Under the pieces are notes generated by a model. It had not been told where the DNA came from, searched no databases, and saw only the letters and a program-made list of their open reading frames with translations. A program made the position numbers and the translations under genes. A stretch of DNA of 64,000 nt from Cryptomeria japonica (Eukaryota; Streptophyta; Pinopsida; Cupressales; Cupressaceae). Numbering within the stretch: position 1 is the first letter of the stretch; every line of letters begins with the position of its first letter. The stretch lies in NCBI RefSeq assembly GCF_030272615.1, contig NC_081408.1, positions 609,120,173-609,184,172 on the forward strand, given 5' to 3'. This document shows, in pieces, positions 1-11,028 of the stretch.

Positions 1-692
1 TAATTAAATAAATCTTTATTTATTTAATTAATTCATTTGTCCTCTTGTAACCTTATTTCTCATTTAAATAAATACATTTATTTATTTAAATGATCATTTT
101 TCCTAAATTAAATAAATACTTTTATTTATTTAATTGATCCCACTTCCTCTATTAATTAAATAAATCTTTATTTATTTAATTAATTCATTAGCCTTTTCTA
201 CCCATGACACATGTCATTCATCTCTTAATTCCTACACTACCTACCCTCTCATTATTTTCTTATATCTTCTACCTACCCTCTAATCCTAGCCGACCATCTA
301 TCTTTTACACCTCTTAATCTTATCCCTTCATCTCTTACAATGTCTTCTATATAAGAGGATGCTTATATCATTATCAATCCTCCTAGACTAGCATTCAAAC
401 TTTCATATGTGATCAAGCCTACTTGCAACCACACTTCTGTTATTTGTTGAGCTCTTGTGCACACATAAAATCTGAGAGCAAATATATCAAGCAAGATCAA
501 TGGAGATAGGAAGAATAGAGATTCAAACCCTATTGGACATGTGATGGTATAATCTTTGTGATTTTGTTGATTTGCATTGTCTTAGGTAATCTTCATATGT
601 TATGGTGGATCTTTGTTGTTGTTAGGCTAGGGTTTCGTGGTTGAATCTATTTTAGTCTTTCAATATTGTTGTTTCCATTTTTACCATAAACA
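1..692 (+). repeat. 5' LTR of the Tat element (first ~77 bases missing)
   Basis: Matches 13767-14456 throughout and ends in CATAAACA immediately before the primer-site region. It contains AT-rich palindromic stretches (AATTAAATAAAT and its complement) and, near 350, TCTATATAAGAGG, a likely TATA box for the element's transcript. The stretch beginning GGCTAGGGTTTCGTGG lies close to the LTR end. No open reading frame is expected here. Confidence 0.9.
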
Positions 693-713
693 TTTTGGCA
701 CACCTGGTGGGAC
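693..713 (+). other. Putative primer binding site of the Tat element
   Basis: TTTTGGCACACCTGGTGGGA follows directly after the LTR end CATAAACA. Its position and the TGGC start fit a primer binding site complementary to the 3' end of a tRNA. The tRNA could not be assigned. It is not the initiator-Met type TGGTATCAGAGC used by the other elements in this window. Confidence 0.6.
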
Positions 714-2789
714 TTTTGTCCTTTTGCACTTAACATCTTGGTTGAAGATTTTATGCTTTTGAAGTTGCAGATTTGACATCTCCGACAATATTTTGACATT
801 TTTCGCGTCTGCGCATTTTAACCATGTTTGTGTTGCAGATCCGTGTATGTGTTTCTAAAACGCGTCTGTGAGGGTTGAAGGCACCTCTGTGTCTCATAAC
901 CGCATTTGCGTAATATTTAATCGCATCTGTGATCTTCATTTTGCAATTTTGGTTTTTGTTCTAATTTTTAGCGATTTATTTCATCATTTTGATTTCCGAT
1001 CTGGTTTATTTGGGCTAACATCTTGTGATCTAGCTAACAAATTGGTGCAGCTTGTCCTGGAAGCAACACATCTTATCGAAGGCCCCTTTTTCACAAAGTT
1101 TTTTGGACCTAAAATTTACCTAACTTGTGTCCTTGCAAGAGGGGTATTATTACAAAACTACTAACAAATCTTTGTTGCAGAATTTTGGCAAGGGTTTTGA
1201 TCTTTATTGTGTGCCTTGGTTTCATAGATTACCAAACACTTCAATTGGTGCACTAAAATTGAACTAGTGTCTTTTGTGTCTTCAACAATAGGCTCTTTTT
1301 GTTTAATCTCTAGAGGGCCTGTCTCCCCATGTGGTTATTAGGACTATTAGTGAGGAGGGAACGACCCATGTGGTAGTGAGGAAAACCCACCTCTTCTGAA
1401 CCACTTTAAATAACTATATCCATGGTGAAAGGCATGGGTAATGTGTACTGATTAGTTCATACCGACACTATGTCTCCCCATAAACCCGTTTGATCAAAAT
1501 TATTTGATCACTAGTAGGGCGCAACCCTTATCGGCTGGGAGCCTTCTGTATTACAGAGCTGAAAGTGCTGCATGTATGGCCACATGAGCAGATTCCCTTA
1601 CTAGCACCTTTTTGTTTTAGAAAGCCAAAATCCTTCTAGTTGTTGGGGTAGGAGGTCAGACCTTTGGAGCGGCCCACACACATAAGGCTCTTAGTAGAGA
1701 TACAAAGTTCGCCACAGGGAGTTTTAGTGGGGACCGGTGCTTGGCTGCCCTGGAGAAGTGAGTGTCGAGGGTGGAGCCAGTGGGGTCAAACATCTAAGTA
1801 TCTGCTTTGAATAGCATAGCCTCAGGGGAAACCCCATGTGGGATCAACAACTATTGTCCTAGCCAACCATAAGAATTGTGCTTGTCTTCTTGTAAACATT
1901 CAAGATCAAACGTCAAAACATTGTGTCTTTTGTGTCTTCAAGTGTATGCAAAATATTTTTTACACCAAACAAAACACTTTCTTTTGAGTCATTTTGAGTC
2001 CAAACACTTACAAACATTGAGTCCTCATCAACATTGTGTCCTCTTGTCATGAAAAACGGTCAAAAATTCAGATTTGGTCTCAACAACAACTTCACAAATT
2101 GAGAAAATTGCACTTAGATTTTTGAAATGTGTCTGTGTAGTGTTTAATCATGTCTGTGTCCTATAACTGCGTTTGTGTAGGACAAAAATGTGTGTGTGTT
2201 ATCATAAGCAAAACTACAATCACAAAATTCTCGGAAACGTGTCTGTGTAGTGTTTAATCACGTCTGTGTTGGCTAACCGTGTCTGTAAAGTATACAGGCA
2301 TGTCTGTGTTCAGTACTGGAAAAAACTTACAGTCCAACAAACAAGAGCAATCCATTTCAGAATTCTTGAGCTTTCTCCGGGTTTTCATCTAGCATTCAAC
2401 CTATCTCTGGGTCTCACAAAGTTCATCATTGCTTTACACCTTGTATTACATTCACATTTGTTTAAACCTGAGTCAAAAGGTCACTTACTTATCCTCATCT
2501 TGCTTTGTCAACACAATACATACAACAACATTTTGCTAAGTGGTCCCTCATCAAGGTCTATCACCTTTGGGTCTCATTTGGTCTTACTTAGAGTCAAGGT
2601 CAACTTACCTCATCAAGAGAATCTATCATCTCTTTGGAATCCACACCTACTCTACTATATACATACTTGGTCTTACACTTTGGACATTGCAAGTAAACCT
2701 CACATTCATTTACATTCCATCCAATTCTTGGTCTTCCATACTCTTTCCATTTTCATCTAGTCTCACACATCTTGGTCAAGACCTAGTTT
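714..2789 (+). other. Long untranslated leader of the Tat element with CGTCTGTGT-type repeats
   Basis: About 2 kb between primer site and gag with no retroviral domain. Short degenerate motifs of the form CGCGTCTGTG, CGCATCTGTG and CGTGTCTGTGTAG recur at 800-930 and 2120-2310. They are often followed by TGTTTAATC. A block at about 1310-1860 is richer in G and C than the rest (GGGAACGACCCATGTGG and similar) and shows no coding pattern. Related motifs in reverse orientation occur at 13500-13620. Confidence 0.6.
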
Positions 2790-4380
2790 ATGGTTGAAAC
2801 CCATTCCCAAAAATCTAGGAGAGAAGCTAAAGAGGCTCAAGAGTTCGCAAACATGAGTGGCTATGAGTATGAAAATGATATCTTTTTCAATTTTGATCAT
2901 ACCACATTACCTGACATGGACATCTATAGAAACATTTAGAATGTTGAGAACATGGATAATACAAACAACAATGATACACACAATGATAATGTGGACAATA
3001 TTTCAGTACATTCAACAGAAGTGGAAGACTCTATTATGGATCCCCATTTTAATAGATTGGTTGAGGAAATCATGAGAAGAGATAGAAAATATTTTCTACA
3101 AGTGATGGCACAAAGTGGAGCTAAGATACCTCATGATTTTGACATGTCTCAAATACTGGAAAATTGACCTATGCAAGAAACTCAACTCAACATGGATCAA
3201 AGGAGACATAATAGTGGAGGTACTAGAGGACCATGTTTTGTGCTTGAGTCACCATCATCTTTGTTTCAAAAACCCAAGGTCCCAAATACACATGGTCAAG
3301 CTTATGATACTCATGAAAGAGCATCTCATGAACAAATCCATCTATGCAGACCATTATGGAAGTCTTATGTGGATAAATACACTCAATTGCATACCCATAC
3401 TAAGGACCAACCTCAAAAACAATTGGATATCCAGAGGCATGCTCAAAATTTGGACACAAGAAAACCCCGTGTCAAATATGGGGGCACTACACAAGAACAA
3501 ACTCATGACATGCCTATAGAATATGATATGCATGGACAAAGCAGATATTCCATTCCTCATTATGACTCTATACCAGGTGGTCCCTATATACAATATCATT
3601 ATAAACCTCCTCCATATGAACATGTTTATGATCAATACTATCCATATATGCATTATCCTCCTCCTCCACCCGGTGGCTCAGGCATGGGATATGGTCCAAG
3701 AAGTTGATCTCCACCTAAGAACAATTTGGAACAACAAATAAAGGACTTACAAAAGAGTATGGAGGACATAAATACACCAAAACCGGCTTACACAATGAGA
3801 GATATATGTCCCTATCCATTTGACAAAAGCATTCCAATTCCTCCTTTCCCTACACATTTTGTAACACCAAAGTTTGATAAGTAAAGAGGCAAAGGAGACC
3901 CTAAGGCACATATAAGACAATTTTTCACAGCTTTTATTGAGGTAGCAACAAAAGAAACATACTTGATGAGATTGTTCCCACAAAGCTTAGGTGATCAAGC
4001 TATGGAATGGTTCTCCCAACTTCCACCTGGAATTAAGTCATGGGGTGATCTAGCAAAATCTTTTATCCAACATTTCTCATATAACATAGAGACAGACATA
4101 TTAGTCACCACTTTGTGCAACACCAAGCAAAAGGATGGGGAGTCATTTTCATCATTCTTACAAAGATGGAGGAATTTAGCTAGTAGATGCTCTTGTGAAA
4201 TTCCACAAAAAACAAATGGTAGAGATGTTCACACATAATGTCCACAGAGAAATTGGTTATGACTTGAGAAAAGCTTGTTTGTCTACTTTCAAGGACATCA
4301 TTAAGAAAGGTTTAGCAACAAAGGAGGTCTTAATTTAACAAGGAGTCATTAAGATATTCAAAGAAAACAAAGAGGACTTT
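2790..4380 (+). pseudogene. gag of the Tat element, decayed
   Basis: The reading frame starts with the ATG at 2790 (MVETHSQKS) and runs in one frame to about 4215, broken by four stops (near 2937, 3165, 3705 and 3880). The N-terminal part is hydrophilic. A proline/tyrosine-rich section ending PPPPPGGSGMGYG lies at about 3600-3700. The retrotransposon gag core follows: DPKAHIRQFFTAF, then LMRLFPQSLGDQAMEWFSQL and the FSSFLQRWRNLASRC helix region (3900-4200). Near 4215 the frame shifts by one base and gag continues toward protease. Gag forms the virus-like particle in the cytoplasm that packages element RNA. This copy cannot make the full protein. Confidence 0.85.
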
Positions 4381-6165
4381 AAAGGAAAAGACAAGCCATG
4401 ATTTTGGAACAAGAACAAGAACACAATAAATGATGGTGTTGTTGCTGCTAACACAGTGAGACCCAAAATCATTCTTTCTGGATCAAGTTCTACAAACAAC
4501 CAAGTGAATACTCAAACCACTTTCAAACCACGAAGGAAATATACCCCATTGGGAGAACCACTTGAATCAACTTTTAAGAAGCTAGTGGCAAACAAGATAA
4601 TAACAATTCTAGACAATCCTCCATATGAGCCAAAGGTCAAACCAAATTGGTGGAATGACAATAAGTACAAGAGCAAGGGACATAAAACATGAAATTGTCT
4701 TCGGCTGAAAAACATTATACAAGATCTTATTGATAGAGGTGACATTAAGATCAAGGGACATACATCCAATCAAGAACATCAGATGTTTAAGGAACCATTC
4801 CCTAAACATGACAAGGGAAAAGCCAAAGCCACAGATGAGCAAGCCAACTATACCAAAGCATCCTATAACTATGATTCAACTGTTAATAATATTTCGATGG
4901 ACAATTATGTCTCTACTATTATCATAAAGGACAAAATGCCTAAAAATTATACCCAAAGATCCAAAGTTGTCCTAAAAGAAATTGGACCTTCTTCTGAATC
5001 TACCTCTGAATGTAATGTCACAACTCATCGAGGTAAAGTCACCCTGCAAGGTGCTCCAGCTAAAACCACCTCTTCCTCAGCAACCAAACCTGAGTACGAT
5101 CCGGTAGAACAGTTATGGAGGATGCCTGTGCTTATCTCCATCCTTGAGATTTTACGCATATCCCCCGCACATAAAGCCATCCTTGATAAAACTTTGAGAG
5201 AAACTTCTATCCCCACTGATGTGAACGTGGACCAATTTCAAGCCATGGTGGGATACCTTTCCATTCCACATTCTCTTACATTCACTGAAGCTGACGACGC
5301 CTCCGTAAGCCAACCACATAATGCACCTTTACACATTGAAGCCTTCCTACACAAACATCAAATAAAACGAGTCTTGATAGATGGAGGAGTTGGTCTAAAT
5401 ATATGTAATTTGAACACAACAATACAATTGGGATATTCAGATAAAGCTGTGAATGCTACAAACAAAATTACCATCAAGGCATATGATGATGAAGAGCGTT
5501 CATCCAAGGGCATAGTCACTTTACCTCTCAGAGTAGGACCGGTTACAAAGGATGTGGTTTGTCAAGTCCTAGACCTCAATCTCACATACAACATATTGCT
5601 AGGATGTCCATGGATTCATGAGATGAGAGAAGTCCCATCTACATACCATCAATGTATTAAGTTTCCTCACAATGGAGTTGAAGTAGCAGTTAATGGTGAT
5701 CCTAATCCATTTATATATTGCAATAACTTGAGGCCAAAAGCTGAGACAACAATTCCAATTAATAGAGAAGCTATCCCATCTTCTACATACATTGACCTTG
5801 AATCATTAAAACCTTCAACATCAAAGCAAGGTGAGCTTAAAGGGAAATATCAAGACAAAGGCATGGGTGAATACACTCTAAATCAAACCATGTGCTTATG
5901 ACAAGTTATGAGTTCACCAAAAGAATATGGATGACCACATCCTTCTAAACGGGTATCTATCATTATGCTAAAATGGGATCCTACTATATTCCAAAAGTGG
6001 GGTGAAATGGAAGAAGAAGACTTATAAAAAATGCTTTACAAAGACCCTGAAGATGGTACACAAGATCACATCAGGATACCATGTGAAAAATATGGCAAAG
6101 GATTCAAGATCCTACAAAAGTTTGGGTACGATGGTAAAAGTCCTCTTGGCTTAAGAAAATAAGGT
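4381..6165 (+). pseudogene. gag C-terminus, aspartic protease and G-patch of the Tat element
   Basis: After the gag frameshift the frame runs with few stops. It includes the end of gag (LKNIIQDLIDRGDIKIKGH, about 4705-4760) and a long open stretch at 4783-5901 (372 codons). The retropepsin fold is visible at about 5370-5620: VLIDGGVGLN occupies the place of the catalytic DSGA motif, with Gly in place of Ser, and NILLGCPWIHEM is the usual distal motif. At about 6080-6165 a G-patch-like glycine motif follows (KYGKGFKILQKFGY, then PLGLRK), after several stops. G-patch motifs sit just after protease in several retroelement families and are thought to bind nucleic acid. The Ser to Gly change does not by itself prove loss of activity, but the stops around it make the copy non-functional. 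Confidence 0.82.
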
Positions 6166-7115
6166 ATCACTCAACCTTTGCAACCAGAATTGACATTTAA
6201 AAATTAGCGCTAAAAAGGGCTTGGTTTCATATCTTCCAAGGTAAATAGTCGCAAAATAGAAGAAGCATTGCAAATCATGATTTCCAATGTTCAATAGGAG
6301 AACCACTATTCCACCGACTCTAATGAATTGGAATGGGGTCCAGACAAATCCTCCAGTGATTATAAACTCATCGAGACATTCCGAGAACCAGGTGAACCCA
6401 CAGAAGAAGAGGAATTCCATAGAAAAATCAGAGTTGGTCAAGAAACAACCCCTGAGGATCCCACATAGTCTTTGTCTTTAGGTTCTAGGTCAAAATCATG
6501 AAGGATGAGGACACCTGTTCTAAAATGTGCTTTTAGTGATGACAATTTGGACTCGTTCACGATTGAGACAGATGAGGAGAGTGCCAACAATTACCTCAAC
6601 AACTACCTTGACAGACCTGAATATAACTGTATCTGCACCCTAACAGCCGCTGACTTCAAAAACATTGAGGGCCTTCCCTTTGTTCACCACCAACTTATTG
6701 ACTGGGACCATGAAGGACCTTTACATTTTGACACATTCCAAAATGATTAGGCCTTCATCGACTATTTAGGCATACGCGATGATCTTCCACTTGGGGACCA
6801 TAAAGTGGGGTACACTATAGAAATCAACAACGTGGCATATTTTGGTGAGGGTGGTGGGCCTTCCAGTCGCAAAAATGTAAAAAATAAAAACAAATCATGG
6901 GTTTTATGGTGAAAACCACATTGTGGCACTGTATGACCCCAAAAAAGTAAAAAGAAAGGATGTATCTGAGGGTGAAAACATCTCTGAGGCACTCGAAGAT
7001 GGAAGGCTCAACATTATCCCGACATCATATGAAGAAAAATCATCCATGTTAGTAGAGGAGACCATCAAAATAAACATTGGTACATAAGAGATTCCACATA
7101 AAATATTCCTGGCAC
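6166..7115 (+). pseudogene. Polyprotein linker between protease/G-patch and RT, no recognised domain
   Basis: Degenerate coding sequence in the same orientation. An 81-codon open stretch at 6505-6750 contains FSDDNLDSFTIETDEES and ends FHFDTFQND-like residues. Acidic linkers of this kind are common between protease and RT in Tat-type polyproteins. No catalytic motif was found. Frameshifts separate it from the RT domain. Confidence 0.5.
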
Positions 7116-7985
7116 AATCTCTGACAGAGAGAAAGACCGAAGTTCATGAGTTTCTTCATAGAGCGATAGATCAATTTTGCATGGTCATATGCCAATATGC
7201 CTGGACTGGATCCAGATTTAGTAATGCATCATTTGATATTTAAACTAGGAGCAAAGCCAGTGAAATAAAAATTAAGAAAGATGCATCCACAAGTGGCATT
7301 ATTAGTCAAGGTGAAGCTTAAAAAATTGTTGGATGTCGAATTTATATGACCAATTGATTATCCTGAATGGTTCTCCAACCTAGTACCAGTCAATAAGCCA
7401 AATCACATTATCATAATATGTACAGATTTCAAAGACATCAACAAATCTTGTCCTAAGGATGCCTTTCCATTGCCAAACATTGACCTGATAGTAGATCTCA
7501 CAACAGGTCATGCAATGTTATCTTTGATGGATGGATTCTTTGGCTATAACCAAATAAAAATCGCATTTGAGGATCAGCACAAAACAACGTTTACTTGTCC
7601 CTGGGGAACTTTCTGCTAGAATGTCATGCCCTTCGGGATAAAGAATGCAGATGCTACATACCAATGAGCCATGACTACTATCTTTCATGATCTTATGTAC
7701 ATAACTATAAAAGATTATGTTGATGAGGTCTTGGGAAAATCATTAGACAGAGACACACATTTGGACATCCTTTCAGTTGTTTTTGATCGGTTGGAAAAAT
7801 ACAAGGTGAGATGAAATCCCAAGAATTGTGTCTTTGGAGTAACCTTCGGGAAGCTCCTTGGATACATTGTTTCAAAAAGAGGAATTGGAGCCGATCCAAC
7901 AAAAAGTCAAAGCGATCCTAGAAATGCCACCACCAAGAAATATTAGTCAACTTTGATCTTTACAAGGAAGACTCCAGTCCATACG
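7116..7985 (+). pseudogene. Reverse transcriptase domain of the Tat element
   Basis: Conserved RT blocks in order: EWFSNLVPVNKP (about 7365), CTDFKDINKSCPKDAFPLP (about 7420-7480), LSLMDGFFGYNQI (about 7520), TFTCPWGTFC, VMPFGIKNADATYQ, and the catalytic box read as YVDE near 7720 instead of YVDD. In-frame stops interrupt at the positions of expected Gln or Arg codons (near 7617 and 7665). RT copies element RNA into cDNA in the particle. The YVDE change removes the second catalytic aspartate, so this domain would be inactive even without the stops. Confidence 0.88.
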
Positions 7986-8592
7986 AAGATTCATAGCACA
8001 ACTTGCAGATAAATGTCATCCTTTTCAGCACTTGCTACACAAAAACATCAAATTCAAATGGGATGATAACTGTCAACAGGCTTTTCAGATACTCAAATAT
8101 TATCTTTTGAATCCACTAGTCTTGATGTCACTGGTCCTAGAACAACCCCTGCTACTCTACATATCATCTACACCAACAACACTGGGGGCACTATTGGCGC
8201 AACAAGATGTTGAAGGAAAAGAAAAGGTAGTATATTACATCAGTCGTACTTTGGTTAGATATGATCTAAATTACACACTAATTGAGCATGCGTGTCTTGC
8301 TATGGTTTTTGCTTCACAAAAATTACGACATTACATGCTAACTCATAAAACTAAGCTGGTCGCAAGGATTGATCCATTGAAATATCTTCTTAATAAGGTG
8401 ACGCTTACTGGCAGACTAGCCAAATGGGTGATTCTCTTGAGTGAATTTGATATTAAATATGTGGATAAAAAAATAATAAAGGGACAAGCTATCGCAGATC
8501 AATTAGTAGATGCACCCATGATAGATGATGCTCCTCTAATTTTAGAATTTCCATATGAATCCATCCTGGCGGTATCACACACGAAGCCTTAG
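7986..8592 (+). pseudogene. First RNase H domain of the Tat element
   Basis: An open stretch of 186 codons from 8032. It begins with the tether region (FKWDDNCQQAFQILKYYL), then has the Ty3/gypsy RNase H signatures PLLLYISSTPTTLGALLAQQ, VVYYISRTL, YTLIEHACLAMVFASQKLRH and GRLAKWVILLSEFDIKYV. The first catalytic Asp of the usual LYLSVSDTAVGAVL pattern is not evident (SSTPTT), as is common in the degenerate first RNase H of Tat elements. It ends at a TAG just before the second RNase H. Confidence 0.85.
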
Positions 8593-8950
8593 AAACTGTA
8601 CTTTGACGACTCATACACACAACATGGTGCAAGAGCTTGCATCCTCTTTATCACACCGCAAGGGGATTCCATTCCCAAATCATACCGATTGTCATTTCCT
8701 TGCACTAATAACATAGTAGAATACGAGGCATTAACAACTGGATTATGGATTGCAGTTTAGTGGAAGATCCAAGAACTTCATGTTTTTGGGGACTTCAACT
8801 TGTAATTCGTCAAGCAACCCATGACTACCAAACAAAGGATGAAAAATTAATGCCTTACAAGAAAATGGTAGATGACTTCAAGCAATATTTCATAAAGATA
8901 ACCTTTGAGCATATACCTAGAGAGAAGAATTGAGCCGCATATGCCATGGC
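8593..8950 (+). pseudogene. Second (archaeal-type) RNase H of the Tat element
   Basis: Reading KLYFDDSYTQHGARACILF, then SYRLSFPCTNNIVEYEALT and IQELHVFGDFNL gives the three acidic positions of an RNase H fold (Asp, Glu, Asp), with stops in between. An additional RNase H of this kind directly after the normal one is known from the Tat lineage and supports the classification. Frameshifts and stops near 8760, 8830 and 8890 break it. Confidence 0.8.
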
Positions 8951-8984
8951 TACTATTGCCTCACTGATTGATCTACTGCAGAAT

Positions 8985-10020
8985 GAAACCCGCTATGAGT
9001 TCTTGGTGGATAACCTTTTGGTTCCCTCATATTAGATTACTCCTGTTGAGATGATATGTGTCATTGGTCCTGATTCCCAGTTATATGGATCCATTTTCAC
9101 CTACCTTCGTAACACCACCCTTCCTCCTGACTTATCCAACAACCAACGCCGCACTTTCATTCGCCAATATTCCTGATACGTCATTTTAGCCGATATCCTA
9201 TACCATCAAGGTCTAGATGGCACTCTTCTTAGATGTTTAGAAAGGGACAAAGCTCAGATTGCGTTACACGAAGTACATGAAGGTATATGTGGTCCACATT
9301 CTAGTGGTCCTACCTTAGCCAAGAAACTCATCAGGATTGGATATTACTGGCCCAATATGAAAAATGATTCATATCAGTTTGTCAAGAAATGTAAGCAATG
9401 TCAAATTCGTGGAGACCTTATTCATGTGCCAGCGCAAGAACTTCAACCGATTGCGACTCCTTGGCCCTTTTGTCAATGGGGACTCGAACTCATAGACAAG
9501 ATTCACCCTCCTTCTTCCAATGGCCACAAATTCATTATCACTGCCATAGAGTATTTCACAAAATGGATTGAAGTTGTGCCTCTTACACAAGTCACTGGAA
9601 AACAGATTGCTACATTCATTCTTAACTACATCATTTACTAGTACGGTATTCCTCTTTCCATCATCACCGATAATGGGCATCCCTTCAAAAACCAAGATGT
9701 TCGTGAACTTTGTGATCGCTTCCATATTACCCATCGTTTCTCCACTCCCTATTATCCCCAAGGTAATGGTCAAGCATAGGCGTCTAATAAAACTATTCTT
9801 AAAATCCTCAAAAAGACAGTCGATGACGCTGGCCGAAATTGTCATATCCAAATTAATCTTGTACTTTGGGCTTATCGCACATAAAGTTTTAGATGAGACA
9901 CAAGCAGCAATGGGCTTCAACAAATCAAATTTTTTTCAATAGACTTAGACAACATTATGGTTCAGTGCTATCTATCCTTTTGTGAAAGTAAACATTGTGA
10001 CCACAATCAAATAGACTTAT
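8985..10020 (+). pseudogene. Integrase of the Tat element
   Basis: The HHCC zinc finger is visible at about 9265-9410 (LHEVHEGICGPHSSG, then KKCKQCQIRGD). The catalytic core follows with WPFCQWGLELIDKI (about 9465), where Glu stands in place of the first catalytic Asp, then IITDNGHPFKNQ (about 9660) with the second Asp, and YYPQGNGQA followed by a TAG exactly where the catalytic Glu is expected (about 9777). Integrase inserts the cDNA into nuclear DNA. This copy has lost two of three catalytic residues. Confidence 0.88.
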
Positions 10021-11028
10021 ACAAGTGACAAGAGACACTAAACTTGAGGACTGCAGTGGATGTTGGTATCGAGTCTTGGTTTTCTTTTGATTTTATCTTT
10101 TGGTGACATGTCTTTTAGCTTTTCTAGGATGTCTCTGACTAGAGATTTTATCTCCAGGATGTCTTTGACTAGAAAGGCGAGGATGGGGTATCGTCACCTT
10201 TTTTTTTTTCCTTTTGCTATCTATGGATTGCCTCTTAGTAATGCATGACTTGTCCAAGGATATGAGGACACTGTGAGTCTAGTGTGAACTGGGGCATTCT
10301 TTGTTTGTGACTGTCTGATCTCCATGCAAATAGGTACAATGACTTTCTGGGTCGAACATATACCTCTATTGTCATAACCTATTTGCCATAATAAAGCTCA
10401 ATGATGATAATAGCACAAGAAGCTCTTTCACTTCCATATCTTCCATCTTTCATCCCCCTTTCTTGATTGACCTTCATTGTCCGTCCCGAGTCCGTGTAGC
10501 TCGCTATCACATGACTAAGTATAATGACACACCAAAAAAACAAATATTTGCATTTCATGTAGTTTGCACCTGCATTACCACATTTTAGCATTTCATACAT
10601 ACATATAGATATCACAATGCACCATATCCTACACACAACACATGTTAGCTCATTTTACATTCTCATCATGTAAATAGTTATGTACATTATCATATTCATC
10701 TAAATTTCATACATTCACATTCACATTTGCATAACATATGAAAAACATAAAAGAACAAAAATATATTGCATTTCATCATGTACATATTTGCATCCATATC
10801 ATAAGCATCACATAGATACATGCATCACATAGAAGCAACACCACATAGGTACACATGCATATAGATACCACAAAGATGAATCATCTCATATATATATCTC
10901 AAATATCATAAGTGTCATGATACAATGATGTCAAAATACATATGGCTACAAAATCACCCGAAGGTGTCTACATCATCATACAAAAATGGTACAAAACTGA
11001 TACATAGGGAGCCCTCTAAGGCTATGAT
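10021..11028 (+). other. Spacer between integrase and the antisense gene of the Tat element
   Basis: No protein domain recognised on either strand. A pyrimidine run (CACCTTTTTTTTTTTCC) lies at about 10195-10215. From 10560 to 10920 the sequence is rich in CACATA/CATACA-like words (ACATGCATCACATAG and relatives), a low-complexity stretch. Confidence 0.5.
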